The notes: generated by a model not told the origin, from the letters alone. A stretch of 42,271 nt of DNA from a bacterium (GCA_022616075.1 JAKEFK010000169.1:1-42271), one strand, 5' to 3'; shown: positions 25,362 through 34,556, numbered from the stretch's first letter. Translations and numbers: made by a program.

Positions 25362-25503
25362 AGATAAACCGGTATATGTCCGAATCCATCATTCCCCATG
25401 GCTTCGCGCAGGTCTTCGCTTTCTATGGTATTTGTTTCTTTTGCTTCTGATCTTCCTCTTTTACGACACGGCGGAGAGGGACTTTCGTTATTGGGGCTTG
25501 TAA
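25342..25503 (+). CDS. Small single-span membrane protein, 53 aa, DltX-like
   Basis: The ATG at 25342 overlaps the end of the SGNH gene by 20 bp. The product has a basic N-terminal segment, one hydrophobic helix (LRFLWYLFLLLLIFLFY, residues 26-42) and a short tail ending DFRYWGL. DltX, the small subunit of the D-alanylation machinery, has the same size, one helix and a conserved aromatic C-terminal tail that contacts the MBOAT protein DltB. Position between the SGNH and MBOAT genes fits this. The stop is 2 bp from the convergent MBOAT stop. The likeness is one of architecture and tail pattern, not proven homology. Confidence 0.65.
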   Translation: MNDVPREDKPVYVRIHHSPWLRAGLRFLWYLFLLLLIFLFYDTAERDFRYWGL

Positions 25504-25505
25504 CC

Positions 25506-26645
25506 TCAAAAGCCCACCAATCGTTTGAGGTTTTGCAATATTTCAGCTAACGATTCGCCACGCGGGATAGTGAATCCAACGATCACAAAAACAAAAGTTA
25601 AAGCGACTGAAATAATTGCGCTGACACGCATCCAAATTCGTCCCTCCGGTTTGGGTAGCATGCTTTCCTTCATTTTCCTGAACGATCTCCAAATGAGAAG
25701 CCACAATCCATGATAGATACCCCAGAGAAAAAATCGCAGAGAGAACTCGTGCCACAATCCAATGGCAAGCATGGCTCCGATCAGTGCTAGCGGCAGCTTC
25801 CTCCATCTCGCAAAAATCGGAAGAAAAACATACTGGCGGCACCATGCAGAAAGACTCATATGCCAGGACTGCCAGAACTCGCCGATGTTACGCTTCAGAA
25901 AAGGATAGTTAAAGTTCTCGCAGATCTGATACCCGAGCAAAAGCGAAATGCCAATGGCAATATCCGAATAACCCGCAAACGCAAAATACAGATAGAAACC
26001 ATAAATCATGGATTCCGCAAACACAGAGAGCGCGGTGTTCGGCTGCAGTCTTGCAAAAAGAGAGTCCAATTGAGCCGCAACAATCCAGTTTGCAAGCACG
26101 ATGACTTTGGCGTACCCGTATAGAACCCGCTCCAATCCATTGGCAAAATCCTGATCGCTCCACCGGATTCTTCGTTCCGATTTCAAGAAGTCTTCGAAGC
26201 GGTGAATCGGACCAATCGTAATCGTAGGAAAAAACAACATGTAGTTGTAGAAGTCAAGAAAGCTATGAGGGCGAAACTTACCGGAACGGCTTTCCACTGC
26301 GTAGTGAATCAACTTCAATGCATAAAATCCATAACCTACCAGTACAATGTAAGGAACCTTCAATCCTGATTTTTGAAGCAGCTGTTCAACCCGGATTCCA
26401 CAAAAAAGGAGGAGAATGGCAGCAAGGCAAATTGTGTATAGACTCTTCGATTCCGGATGGCGGCCATAAAAATAAGCGAGGATCGTCAGTGCCGCCAGGA
26501 CTCCAAAAGAGAGCAGGTCAAGGTATCCAAGAAAAAGGCTGCTACCGATCGCGAGAAAAATATTTCGCCAGCGCGATGGGATTAACCAGTAAAGCAGGAC
26601 CGCAATCCCACAGAACCCGAGAAAAGCAAGTTTAAGTTGTGGCAT
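25506..26645 (-). CDS. MBOAT-family O-acyltransferase (DltB/AlgI-like)
   Basis: The product is 379 residues with about ten membrane spans. It has the MBOAT core: FPTITIGPIHRF, YFAFAGYSDIAIGIS, NFNYPFLKRNIGEFWQSWHMSLSAW in outline, and the catalytic His near 298 in GLWHEFSL followed by IYHGLWLL. It moves acyl groups across the membrane to an extracellular acceptor together with an SGNH partner. It lies convergent to the SGNH and DltX-like genes with 2 bp between stops. In standard dlt operons it is on the same strand, so transcription here must be from a separate promoter. It is shorter at the C-terminus than AlgI. Confidence 0.88.
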   Translation of the reverse strand: MPQLKLAFLGFCGIAVLLYWLIPSRWRNIFLAIGSSLFLGYLDLLSFGVLAALTILAYFYGRHPESKSLYTICLAAILLLFCGIRVEQLLQKSGLKVPYIVLVGYGFYALKLIHYAVESRSGKFRPHSFLDFYNYMLFFPTITIGPIHRFEDFLKSERRIRWSDQDFANGLERVLYGYAKVIVLANWIVAAQLDSLFARLQPNTALSVFAESMIYGFYLYFAFAGYSDIAIGISLLLGYQICENFNYPFLKRNIGEFWQSWHMSLSAWCRQYVFLPIFARWRKLPLALIGAMLAIGLWHEFSLRFFLWGIYHGLWLLIWRSFRKMKESMLPKPEGRIWMRVSAIISVALTFVFVIVGFTIPRGESLAEILQNLKRLVGF

Positions 26646-26688
26646 GCGTTATGCGTCTACTCGTTGCGCGTTAACGCGTCTGCTGAGT

Positions 26689-28257
26689 CTAGAGATCGCT
26701 GAGGATTGCTTGCGCGGCAAGAGTTCCTGGAATCCCGGTTACACCGCCGCCTGGATGAGTGGCGGCGCTGCACATATAGAGGTTTTGCACGGGTGTACGG
26801 TAGTGCGAATATCCTGGAACCGGACGCATGAAAAAGATTTGATCCAGAGTCAGCTCTTGATGATGGACGTGTCCTTCAGTTAGCCCGTAGATCCTTTCAA
26901 GATCCAGCGGTGTAATTACCTGCCTGTGCAGAATCGAATCGGAAAATCCTGGAGCGTAATTCTCAATCGTTTGAACTACGAGATCACCGAACAATTCCCG
27001 CATCGCATTCCAATCTCCATTGCGCAAATGGTAAGGAGCAAACAAGCAATACACCGACATGACGTGATTCCCTTCCGGCGCCAGAGAGGAATCGACAACC
27101 GAGGGAACGGCAATATCCAGGAAAGGAGCGCGCGAATATTCGCCGTACTTCGCATCATCAAATGCGCGTTCCAGATAATTCATGTTGGGAGCAATTCCTA
27201 TAACGACCGGCTTGATATCTTCCCGAAGCGCTTTCCATTTGGGATAGCTGTCCAGAGCAAAATTCACTTTCGCACTAACGCCGCGAGACCGAACGTTACG
27301 AACGCTGAGAACAAAATGCGGATCCAGATGATACGGATCGACAAGTTTCAGGAACGTGCGCTTCGCATCAGCATTCGATACGATGACCTGGGCTTGAATT
27401 TCGTCACCGTTTGCTAGAACAACGCCGCGAGCGGTTCCCTCCTGGACCATAATTTTTGAGACTTCAACGCCCGTGCGTATTTCAACCTTGTTCTTTTCAG
27501 CGGCCCGGGCCAGCGCCTGTGTGAGCGCTCCCATACCGCCGCGAACCAGCGGCCATTGTTGCTGAACGTGATCTCCACGGCCCATTCGCAGATACAACAT
27601 GATGTAAACGGAACCGGCCGATCGCGGACCGTAAAAACTGCTCAGAATGCCTTCGCTTGCAAGAACTCCTTTGAGATGATCGCTTTCAAAATATTCATTT
27701 AATAAATCCGCGATCGACATCGGAAGAACCCGCAAAAGCTCCAGTACATCTTTTTCTCTGACTCCACGCATCTTCCAGCCGAGACCCACCAGATTCTTCC
27801 AATCGCGCGCTCCCACCGTGGCAGGATCCGGTAGCGCTCTTGTCCACAGCGTTCTCAAAATAGAAGCCAGTTTCGCCATGTCCCGTTCAAACTCGGGATA
27901 TCTCTTCGCATCCTTCTCCGAATAACGCGCGATGGATTCGACTGTCTTGTTCGTATCGCTCCAGAAAGTCAAAGAACTTCCATCCGCCACCGGAGCAAAT
28001 AGTCCGGGATCATATTCAATCAATTCATAACCATGTTCTTTCAGCTGCAGTTCATCTACCACGGACTGCTGAAACATACCGGGCGTATAGGCGCAAGTGG
28101 AGTATTTGAATCCGGAATGTATTTCCTCCGTAACGCAGGCTCCACCAACTACAGAGCGGCGCTCCAGCAAAAGAACCTTCTTCCCCGCTTTACCCAGCTT
28201 CGCGGCCGCTACAAGCCCGTTATGGCCGCCCCCTACAATGATTACGTCGTAACTCAT
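26689..28257 (-). CDS. Phytoene-dehydrogenase-type FAD oxidoreductase (CrtI/PYROXD2 family), 522 aa
   Basis: The N-terminus has the dinucleotide-binding motif VIIVGGGHNGL and AAKLGKAGKKVLLLERR. VRGGMGALTQALARAAE in the middle and HPGGGVTGIPG near the C-terminus are typical of this family (COG1233). Such flavoproteins desaturate or isomerise polyenes, though many members have no known substrate. The start ATG overlaps the lipoprotein stop (TAATG), so it is translationally coupled as the last gene of a three-gene operon with a paralogue (29008-30597). No phytoene synthase is present, so carotenoid synthesis is not indicated. Confidence 0.88.
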   Translation of the reverse strand: MSYDVIIVGGGHNGLVAAAKLGKAGKKVLLLERRSVVGGACVTEEIHSGFKYSTCAYTPGMFQQSVVDELQLKEHGYELIEYDPGLFAPVADGSSLTFWSDTNKTVESIARYSEKDAKRYPEFERDMAKLASILRTLWTRALPDPATVGARDWKNLVGLGWKMRGVREKDVLELLRVLPMSIADLLNEYFESDHLKGVLASEGILSSFYGPRSAGSVYIMLYLRMGRGDHVQQQWPLVRGGMGALTQALARAAEKNKVEIRTGVEVSKIMVQEGTARGVVLANGDEIQAQVIVSNADAKRTFLKLVDPYHLDPHFVLSVRNVRSRGVSAKVNFALDSYPKWKALREDIKPVVIGIAPNMNYLERAFDDAKYGEYSRAPFLDIAVPSVVDSSLAPEGNHVMSVYCLFAPYHLRNGDWNAMRELFGDLVVQTIENYAPGFSDSILHRQVITPLDLERIYGLTEGHVHHQELTLDQIFFMRPVPGYSHYRTPVQNLYMCSAATHPGGGVTGIPGTLAAQAILSDL

Positions 28258-28997
28258 TACATTTTTCTCGCCATGGAAATGACAATAATCAGCGCAATTA
28301 CGGAGATAACCAGGCCGCCGCCAATAGCAGCAATTAACGGCATGCTCAAAGGCAAATTGAATCCGCCTTTTTCAAATTTCGCAATCATCACCTGTCCTTT
28401 GCTTGCTTCCAATAATGGATAGGACCAGACAACTGTCTTCCCATCTTCTTGAATGGTCCCATTCGTATCAGGAGCAGGGAGCGCTTTTCCCGGCAGTTTC
28501 ACTTTGAAAGTGAATTTGGCGTTGCCCAGCATGGCAGAGGCCATCTGGTCTCCCATCGGATTGTCTTCCGACTGTTTCTTATCTCCTTCCAATGTCTGCT
28601 GAAAGGTGACCTTTTTATCCTCTTCAATCCATTGAAACTTCATCTTCTCAAATGGTTTCGTCTGGTTGAGATCTGTCAGTTTCTTAAATGAAATGTGAAC
28701 ATAATAGTGCTGCTGATCCCCTTCTGTTTTTGATTCCACTTTTTCCACTGTTACACCAGGCGCCTGCATATCAGTGCGGATTTCTGCTTCTTTAAACTTA
28801 AAAGGCATTTCATCCTTCTTATCTGTTTGCGCATCCTGCCCCATTTCCATCATCGCGTGAAGTTGTTGGGGAATGCTGTAATGCATCAACATCTTTCCGG
28901 ATCCGTCTGCATTCAATTCAATATTTTCTTCATAGTTGATACACCCGGCCACAAGAACAACAAGAACGAGAAGACAAAATACTTTTAGTTTTTTCAA
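28257..28997 (-). CDS. Lipoprotein with a C-terminal membrane span (LppM-like), 246 aa
   Basis: The start is a TTG at 28997 with AGGGAG eight bases upstream; the ribosome-binding site overlaps the stop of the previous gene. A signal peptide with lipobox LVAGC puts the lipidated Cys near residue 19. The mature part begins INYEENIELNADGSG, is beta-rich and carries charged middle segments. A hydrophobic helix near the C-terminus ends in ARKM. This layout is like LppM-type (DUF3153) proteins. It is enclosed between two flavoprotein genes with coupled starts, so its role is probably linked to theirs. Function is unknown. Confidence 0.75.
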   Translation of the reverse strand: MKKLKVFCLLVLVVLVAGCINYEENIELNADGSGKMLMHYSIPQQLHAMMEMGQDAQTDKKDEMPFKFKEAEIRTDMQAPGVTVEKVESKTEGDQQHYYVHISFKKLTDLNQTKPFEKMKFQWIEEDKKVTFQQTLEGDKKQSEDNPMGDQMASAMLGNAKFTFKVKLPGKALPAPDTNGTIQEDGKTVVWSYPLLEASKGQVMIAKFEKGGFNLPLSMPLIAAIGGGLVISVIALIIVISMARKM

Positions 28998-29007
28998 AGT
29001 AGACTCC

Positions 29008-30597
29008 CTACCAGCCTTTTTCCCTGATGATTTCCAAAGCGGCGAGTCTTCCCGGTCCACCCATGACTCCGCCACCGGGGTGCACTCCCGAGCCACACAT
29101 GTAGAAATTCTTAATCGGTGTCCGGTACTGGGCCCAACCGGCCACAGGACGTAACATGAAAAGCTGATCCAACGACAGTTCTCCCTGGAAAATATTCCCC
29201 TCTGTCAAACCGAATTTTTGCTCGATGTCCCAGGGAGACAAAACCTGCCTGTGCAAAATGGCGTCTTTCAAGTTTGGCGCGTACTCAGAAAGCGTATTCA
29301 CCACCGCATCACCAAAGTCTTCACGTGCCTCTTCCCAGGTTCGACCTTTTAAGTCGTAGGGAGCGTATTGGACAAAGATTGACATCACATGCCTTCCCGG
29401 TGGCGCCATGCCGGGATCAATCATGGAAGGGATCACAATGTCCATGTATGGTTTTTGCGAAAAATTACCGTACTTTGCGTCGTCGTACGCTCGTTCAAGA
29501 TAATCTATGTCCGGACTGATCGAGAATGCGCCGCGAAGATGCGGTCCGTCCCCTGGCAAACAGGTGAAATTGGGCAGCTCAGAAAGAGAAAGGTTTACCT
29601 TTCCGGATGATCCTCTAATTTTGTAGTTGTGGATTTTCCGCAAAAAGTCCTCATCCAGAATCCCCGGTTCGACGAGCTTCAAAAATGTCCGTTTGGGATC
29701 AAGGCTGGAGGCAATGACATCGGCATAGACTTCGTCTCCGTTTTCGAACGCGACCCCTTTTGCGCGGCCATCTTTCACGATGATTTGAGCTACCGGCGCC
29801 TCGAGGCGAATCTCAGCTCCAAAATGCTCCGCGGCGCGGGCGCACGCATCACTCACGCCGCCCATTCCGCCACGCTGAAATCCCCAGGCGCGAAAGTTTC
29901 CATCAATTTCGCCCATGTAATGATGAAGAAGCACGTACGCAGTTCCGGGCGATCTTGGTCCGAGAAATGTTCCGATGATTCCGCTTGCGGACATGGTCGC
30001 TTTCAGTACCTGGCTTTCAAACCATTCGTCCAGAAAATCTGCTGAGCTCATGGTCATGAGCTTGTGCATCAGATAAAAGTATTTTCCGCCGAACTGGCGG
30101 AATGATTTTCCCATTTCTGAAACAGCCGAGAGACCGTTCAACGACATGATGCGAGGAGGAACCATTCCAAGAATTGGTTTCACCATCATGGCCATGTGAT
30201 ACATCAATTTCCCGAACTGGTCATAAGCTTCGGCGTCAGCGATGGAATGCCGCATGATTTCCTGACGGGTTTTTGCATGATCGGCCCACCGTGCCAGGTA
30301 GTTGCCGTCAGGCAAGGGTGTTACGGTGCTTTCGAGCGGAAGAATCTCGAGACCAAATCGAGGCAAATCGAGCTCTCGTATCACTTCGGGGCGTAAAAGA
30401 GAAACAACATAGGACGCCACGGTGTACTTGAATCCCGGAAAAACTTCTTCCGTGACCGCAGCCCCGCCAACCAGATGCCGCCGCTCCAGCACAAGAACTT
30501 TTCGTCCTGTTTTGCCAAGATAAGCAGCGGTAATCAAGCCGTTGTGGCCCGCACCGATAACGATAGCGTCGTATTTCTGTTGTTTCATCCGCTTCAT
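29008..30597 (-). CDS. Phytoene-dehydrogenase-type FAD oxidoreductase (CrtI/PYROXD2 family), paralogue
   Basis: The product is 529 residues from the ATG at 30597; ATGs at 30588 and 30624 are alternatives, and none has a clear ribosome-binding site. The motifs are IVIGAGHNGLITAAYLG, LVLERR, FQRGGMGGVSDACARAAEHFG and a C-terminal HPGGGVMGGPGRLAA. It is clearly paralogous to 26689-28257 along its length, including shared PYMDI/SMIDPG-like and SPWDIE segments. It opens the operon and is divergent from the GcvT-like gene. Two related flavoproteins around a lipoprotein suggest successive redox steps on one lipid or polyene; that is inference. Confidence 0.88.
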   Translation of the reverse strand: MKRMKQQKYDAIVIGAGHNGLITAAYLGKTGRKVLVLERRHLVGGAAVTEEVFPGFKYTVASYVVSLLRPEVIRELDLPRFGLEILPLESTVTPLPDGNYLARWADHAKTRQEIMRHSIADAEAYDQFGKLMYHMAMMVKPILGMVPPRIMSLNGLSAVSEMGKSFRQFGGKYFYLMHKLMTMSSADFLDEWFESQVLKATMSASGIIGTFLGPRSPGTAYVLLHHYMGEIDGNFRAWGFQRGGMGGVSDACARAAEHFGAEIRLEAPVAQIIVKDGRAKGVAFENGDEVYADVIASSLDPKRTFLKLVEPGILDEDFLRKIHNYKIRGSSGKVNLSLSELPNFTCLPGDGPHLRGAFSISPDIDYLERAYDDAKYGNFSQKPYMDIVIPSMIDPGMAPPGRHVMSIFVQYAPYDLKGRTWEEAREDFGDAVVNTLSEYAPNLKDAILHRQVLSPWDIEQKFGLTEGNIFQGELSLDQLFMLRPVAGWAQYRTPIKNFYMCGSGVHPGGGVMGGPGRLAALEIIREKGW

Positions 30598-30664
30598 TGT
30601 AATCGAGCAATGAATAATCATCAATCTCTTGCAAGTTCAATGATTTGTTGCAACAATATGCCCT

Positions 30665-31852
30665 ATGCCGGATCCGACTCCTTTTTATCCGAGAACGTCG
30701 AAGCTTTGCAAAAGCATGATGTGGCGCTACTGGGGTGAGTACTTTGTACCGAGTTCCTATGAGGTCCATCATGATGTGGAGTATTACGCAATTCGCAATT
30801 CTGCCGCTCTCATCGACATCACTCCCCTGTACAAATACGACGTAACGGGGCCGGATGCGGCCAAACTTGTGGATCGTGTCATCACGCGCGATGTCAAGAA
30901 ATGTAAAGTCGGGCAGGTCTACTATTCTACGTGGTGTGATGAAGATGGAATGACGATGCAAGATGGCACCATCTTCCGCATCGGTCCCGATTATTTTCGA
31001 TTTAATGCTGCTGATCCGACTTATCGCTGGTTGCAAATCAACGCCGTTGGAATGAACGTGCAGATTACGGATGTTACACACAAGAACGCGGCGCTCGCGT
31101 TGCAAGGGCCATTGTCCCGCGAGATCCTGAAGCAGGTGATGCACAGTCCGATTGAAGAGCTGAAATTTTTCCGCCTGAGTGAAGAAATTATTGAAGGAAT
31201 TCCGGTCATTCTGTCGCGAACCGGTTATACGGGAGATCTTGGCTACGAAATCTTTGTGCCGGTGGAGGAGGCGGTTCAACTTTATGATGTCCTGATGAGC
31301 GTTGGAAAAGCTTACGGCATCACACCAGCCGGCAACCTTGCGCTCGACATCGCGCGCATTGAAGCGGGCTTCGTGCTGATTGAAGTCGATTACGTCAGCT
31401 CGGAAAAAGCGATCATAGATTCGCAACGATACACGCCATACGAAATCAGTTTAGGCTGGACCGTTAACCTGGATAAAGGTCCGTTTGTTGGCAAAAAGAA
31501 ACTAATGGAAGCGAAGCAAAAAGGACCTGCCAGAGAAATTGTAGGTTTGGAAATCCGCTGGGATGATCTCGAAAAAGCATTCATGCAAGATGGTTTGCCG
31601 CCACAGCTTCCCTCTGCTGCCTGGCGCGGCGGAATTCCCGTTTACAACGGTGAACACCAGATTGGAAAAGCGACCAGCGGATGCTGGTCTCCTGTGCTCA
31701 AGAAATACATCGTGCTTTCAACGCTCGAATCCGCGTATGCCAAACCGGGAACTTCTGTGCAAATGGAATTGACGGTTGAATACCAGCGCAAGAAAGTGAT
31801 GGCAGATGTTGTGAAAATCCCCTTCTTTAACCCCGAACGCAAGAGAACTTAA
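30665..31852 (+). CDS. GcvT-family aminomethyltransferase-like protein
   Basis: The product is 395 residues, matching the folate-binding GcvT/YgfZ/dimethylglycine-dehydrogenase C-terminal fold. Landmarks are AALIDITPLYKYDVTGPDA, ALQGPLSREIL, SRTGYTGDLGYEIFVP and LALDIARIEAGFVL. The Asp that binds folate in GcvT would fall in the AALID or NRD-like VITRD region (residues about 75-80). GcvP, GcvH and lipoate genes are absent, so it may demethylate another methylamine or act on tetrahydrofolate rather than glycine. It starts 68 bp from the divergent flavoprotein gene and ends in a palindromic repeat. Confidence 0.85.
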   Translation: MPDPTPFYPRTSKLCKSMMWRYWGEYFVPSSYEVHHDVEYYAIRNSAALIDITPLYKYDVTGPDAAKLVDRVITRDVKKCKVGQVYYSTWCDEDGMTMQDGTIFRIGPDYFRFNAADPTYRWLQINAVGMNVQITDVTHKNAALALQGPLSREILKQVMHSPIEELKFFRLSEEIIEGIPVILSRTGYTGDLGYEIFVPVEEAVQLYDVLMSVGKAYGITPAGNLALDIARIEAGFVLIEVDYVSSEKAIIDSQRYTPYEISLGWTVNLDKGPFVGKKKLMEAKQKGPAREIVGLEIRWDDLEKAFMQDGLPPQLPSAAWRGGIPVYNGEHQIGKATSGCWSPVLKKYIVLSTLESAYAKPGTSVQMELTVEYQRKKVMADVVKIPFFNPERKRT

Positions 31853-31853
31853 T

Positions 31854-31909
31854 CAAAGTAGCGCGGACGTCCCGTCTGCGTAAGCTCGCAGGCGAGATGC
31901 CCGAGCTAC
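31854..31909. repeat. Dispersed palindromic repeat, copy 2
   Basis: CAAAGTAGCGCGGACGTCC opens the element as in copy 1. The far end (GCAGGCGAGATGCCCGAGCTAC) is an imperfect inverted partner, with GTAGC and GCTAC at the two ends. The stop codon of the GreA-like gene lies within the far arm. Confidence 0.75.
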
Positions 31910-33990
31910 CATGGATCAATCCTCTCGATGATCCAGACGGTATCATTCCATTGCACCTGATCACCGGGCGATTTCCCAATCAAATTGATTCCGATCGGCG
32001 ATTGGTAGGAAAAGATGTTCTCCTTTGGATTGGAATCCCACGGCCCCAGAATCGTTACCACCACCTTCTGTGAATTTTGAAGCAGTGTCACACAGGTACC
32101 CGGTCTGACTTCACTCGTATCGGCCTTGCCTGGTTCCAGAATACGGACGCGGCCCAGATCATTCTGCAATTGTTGAACACGATTGATCAGATATTCCTGC
32201 CTTTCGCGCGCGGCTTTGTATTCATGGTTTTCACTGAGATCTCCAAGCGCCGCAGCTTCGCCAACTGCTTTTCGATTCGTTGGCAGTTCTACTTTTATAA
32301 GATGCTCCAGCTCAAGACGTTTCTTTTCCGTAGCTTCTTTTGTGCTGAACACCCATTCTTCTTTCCGTTTGAATTCAGGGAATCGCATCCGGACCACATT
32401 CTTCCAGCGGTCACGACGGTAATCTTCAATTGATGAGGAATGCTCGAGTATATCAATCGCTCTTCCTGCAGTATCCTGGTCCACGTTGCTTCCCAAAATG
32501 TTGATCAATAATCCGTTCTCCAGAGCCTTCTTGATTCTGTTGCGATGGCCGGAGAGCTCCGGGTCATCGAGAACGCTCAAAAGAGTGGTCAAGAATTTGC
32601 CATCCAGCCGTCGACCTATGGGATCGTTTAGCAAATCCATCCCCTCCACTTCCCCCTTTTGACACATCCAGCTAAAAATGCCTGGATGTGAATGCGGCAT
32701 TCGTAAGGCTTGATCCAGCAAATTCTCCAGCTCCCGGGGCGATTCATTTTGCAAAGTTTCGTAGGCGTACGACAGAATTCGCGGATTTTCTTCATGCAAC
32801 AAGGCATAAGAAAAGATTTCGCGGAAGCGATCGGGATAAATTCTCTTGTAGCCTTCCAAAATTCGTAACTTAAGATTTGCGTTTTCGATTTGAGAGAGTA
32901 ATGAACGTGATTCGGCTGCGCCTAAAACGCCTTCGAACGTATAACCAACATCTGCATGCAGAGAACTCTTTGAAATCAGGTCCAGCAAATCCAGAGCAAC
33001 CGGCCAATCTTGATTCGACCACGACGACTTCGCAATGTGATGCAACTGCTCCTCGAAAAAAGCCTTCAGCTCAGAAGAACGCGAGGCATGCTGTTTGACA
33101 AGCTCCAATCGCATTTTGGGATTTGCCTCACCGAATGCCTTCTTAATCGACTCGTCAGCAAGTTCTGACGATGAGATCCAAGAAAAAGTCGCCTGTGCAC
33201 CTTTACCTTCAACCAAAACTTGAGGATTCTTTTTGGCTGAAGTCCACCATTTTGCCCATCGGTTTTCAGGAACAATGCTGAAACAATCTTTGATTTCGCT
33301 GACACTCATGGGCCGGGCCATTTGTTGAAGGAGCTCCCCGAGCGACCGTTCCGGCAATTCCAATAACCTTTCGCGAAGGGCATCCGGCTGTTCCATCTTC
33401 TCTCTCAAAATATGGCCTTTCAACAATGCCAGCAGGTCCGAATCGGCAACATCGACAGCCACATCTTTGCGATTCTCAAAATCGATTCGCACAAACCCGA
33501 GATTCAGATTAATCTCACGTACTTTGCCCACACCACGACCTGGTTCGTAGAAGAGACGCCCAATGTCGTGCGACAGCCATTGCTGGACTTTGTCCAGACA
33601 GGGCTTTATCTCATCGGGTGTTCTTATTTCATGGAAATGAAAATGGTGGAGGATCTGACTGAAGGAAGGCGCATCCGGATAAAGTCTTTTCAGACTTTCT
33701 TCAATCTGATCTTTCAGATCTTCTACTTTTTTAGGATCCGCTGAATGGCGAGCGATTTCCGCCAAAACACGGAAGCGACCGGTCCAATTCTCTTTTTCCC
33801 GAAAATGATCCGCCAGCAGTCCAAGGAGTAGTCCTGCGCGTTCCTTTTCCTTGTTGCGACCTAGTAGCCGCGCAATGTAAAGTGATTCTTCAACACCCAG
33901 TTGCCCCGAGGTCATTTGATCAAGCCAGCGATCTTCCAGTTCGTCGTACTTCTCTTCTTCGACCAAAACCTGAAGATTGCTTTGAATCAT
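31906..33990 (-). CDS. greA: GreA-type transcript cleavage factor with a 540-residue N-terminal extension
   Basis: I use the ATG at 33990, which overlaps the upstream stop as ATGA, giving 694 residues. The last 150 residues are GreA: a coiled coil with GDLSENHEYKAARERQ near 583 (the acidic Asp/Glu tip) and an FKBP-like C-terminal domain with SPIG and SPGDQV. GreA rescues backtracked RNA polymerase. Ordinary GreA has about 158 residues; the N-terminal 540 residues here are helical and repeat-like without known motifs. Chlamydial GreA is similarly long. The upstream coiled-coil protein gene is translationally coupled, so the two products may bind. The long part could tie polymerase rescue to another process. 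Confidence 0.85.
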   Translation of the reverse strand: MIQSNLQVLVEEEKYDELEDRWLDQMTSGQLGVEESLYIARLLGRNKEKERAGLLLGLLADHFREKENWTGRFRVLAEIARHSADPKKVEDLKDQIEESLKRLYPDAPSFSQILHHFHFHEIRTPDEIKPCLDKVQQWLSHDIGRLFYEPGRGVGKVREINLNLGFVRIDFENRKDVAVDVADSDLLALLKGHILREKMEQPDALRERLLELPERSLGELLQQMARPMSVSEIKDCFSIVPENRWAKWWTSAKKNPQVLVEGKGAQATFSWISSSELADESIKKAFGEANPKMRLELVKQHASRSSELKAFFEEQLHHIAKSSWSNQDWPVALDLLDLISKSSLHADVGYTFEGVLGAAESRSLLSQIENANLKLRILEGYKRIYPDRFREIFSYALLHEENPRILSYAYETLQNESPRELENLLDQALRMPHSHPGIFSWMCQKGEVEGMDLLNDPIGRRLDGKFLTTLLSVLDDPELSGHRNRIKKALENGLLINILGSNVDQDTAGRAIDILEHSSSIEDYRRDRWKNVVRMRFPEFKRKEEWVFSTKEATEKKRLELEHLIKVELPTNRKAVGEAAALGDLSENHEYKAARERQEYLINRVQQLQNDLGRVRILEPGKADTSEVRPGTCVTLLQNSQKVVVTILGPWDSNPKENIFSYQSPIGINLIGKSPGDQVQWNDTVWIIERIDPW

Positions 33991-34556
33991 GATCGCATTT
34001 GTCTGCGGCGCCGCTGTTCCGCCACCCAACTCCTGTATCGACCCCAGAGATCCGGATCCATCCGCTGCAGTTTTATGCCTGCGTTCTCTCTTTTTCGAAA
34101 TTCTTGAAAAAGGATTTCCCGGCTAATCCCGCGTTTCTGGTACAGATCCAGCAATTCGGAAACCGGCATATCCGTTAAGTTCGATTTTTCTTCGCGAACT
34201 CCAGCACTCACAACGCGATAACGATCGCGATCTCGTTCGGAATGCTTCGATTCCTCTTCCGATTTATGCAGTTGCTCTTGAAAACGCTGGTATACTTTTC
34301 GAGGAAGCAGCCCCATTCGCCGATTCTGCTCTATCGATTCAAGATAATCTTTAACGGATTCCGCATCCTCTTTGACTGCCTCAAAAATAAGGTTCAGCCT
34401 CTCCGCCAGCATCGCCACCCGGTTTTCGTACTTGATCATTTGAGCGGCTGATAATCTACCCCCGCGCTTAAGGAATGCGTCCTGTTTATTAAGCTCGCGT
34501 ACAAACTCATTTCCAGCCTCGTCAAAATAAGGCAATTCGTATTGATCTCGATACAT
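33987..34556 (-). CDS. Charged coiled-coil protein of unknown function, 189 aa
   Basis: The product has no signal peptide or membrane span. It is rich in Glu, Lys and Arg, with long predicted helices, for example QRFQEQLHKSEEESKHSER and a basic tail EQRRRRQMRS. MPVSELLDLYQKRGISREIL near residue 130 looks like a small globular helical segment. Its stop overlaps the start of the extended greA gene (ATGA), pointing to coupled translation and a likely functional partner. The ATG at 34556 is the first in the frame. I recognise no family. Confidence 0.7.
   Translation of the reverse strand: MYRDQYELPYFDEAGNEFVRELNKQDAFLKRGGRLSAAQMIKYENRVAMLAERLNLIFEAVKEDAESVKDYLESIEQNRRMGLLPRKVYQRFQEQLHKSEEESKHSERDRDRYRVVSAGVREEKSNLTDMPVSELLDLYQKRGISREILFQEFRKRENAGIKLQRMDPDLWGRYRSWVAEQRRRRQMRS

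Noticed and set aside
26689-30597. Carotenoid biosynthesis cluster
   Set aside because: Only CrtI-type flavoproteins are present; phytoene synthase, cyclase and other carotenoid genes are absent, and the family includes many non-carotenoid enzymes.
30308-31426. 372-residue minus-strand frame
   Set aside because: It lies antisense to the GcvT-like gene and the start of the flavoprotein gene; its sequence is rich in Arg, His and Ser, without protein-like patterns.
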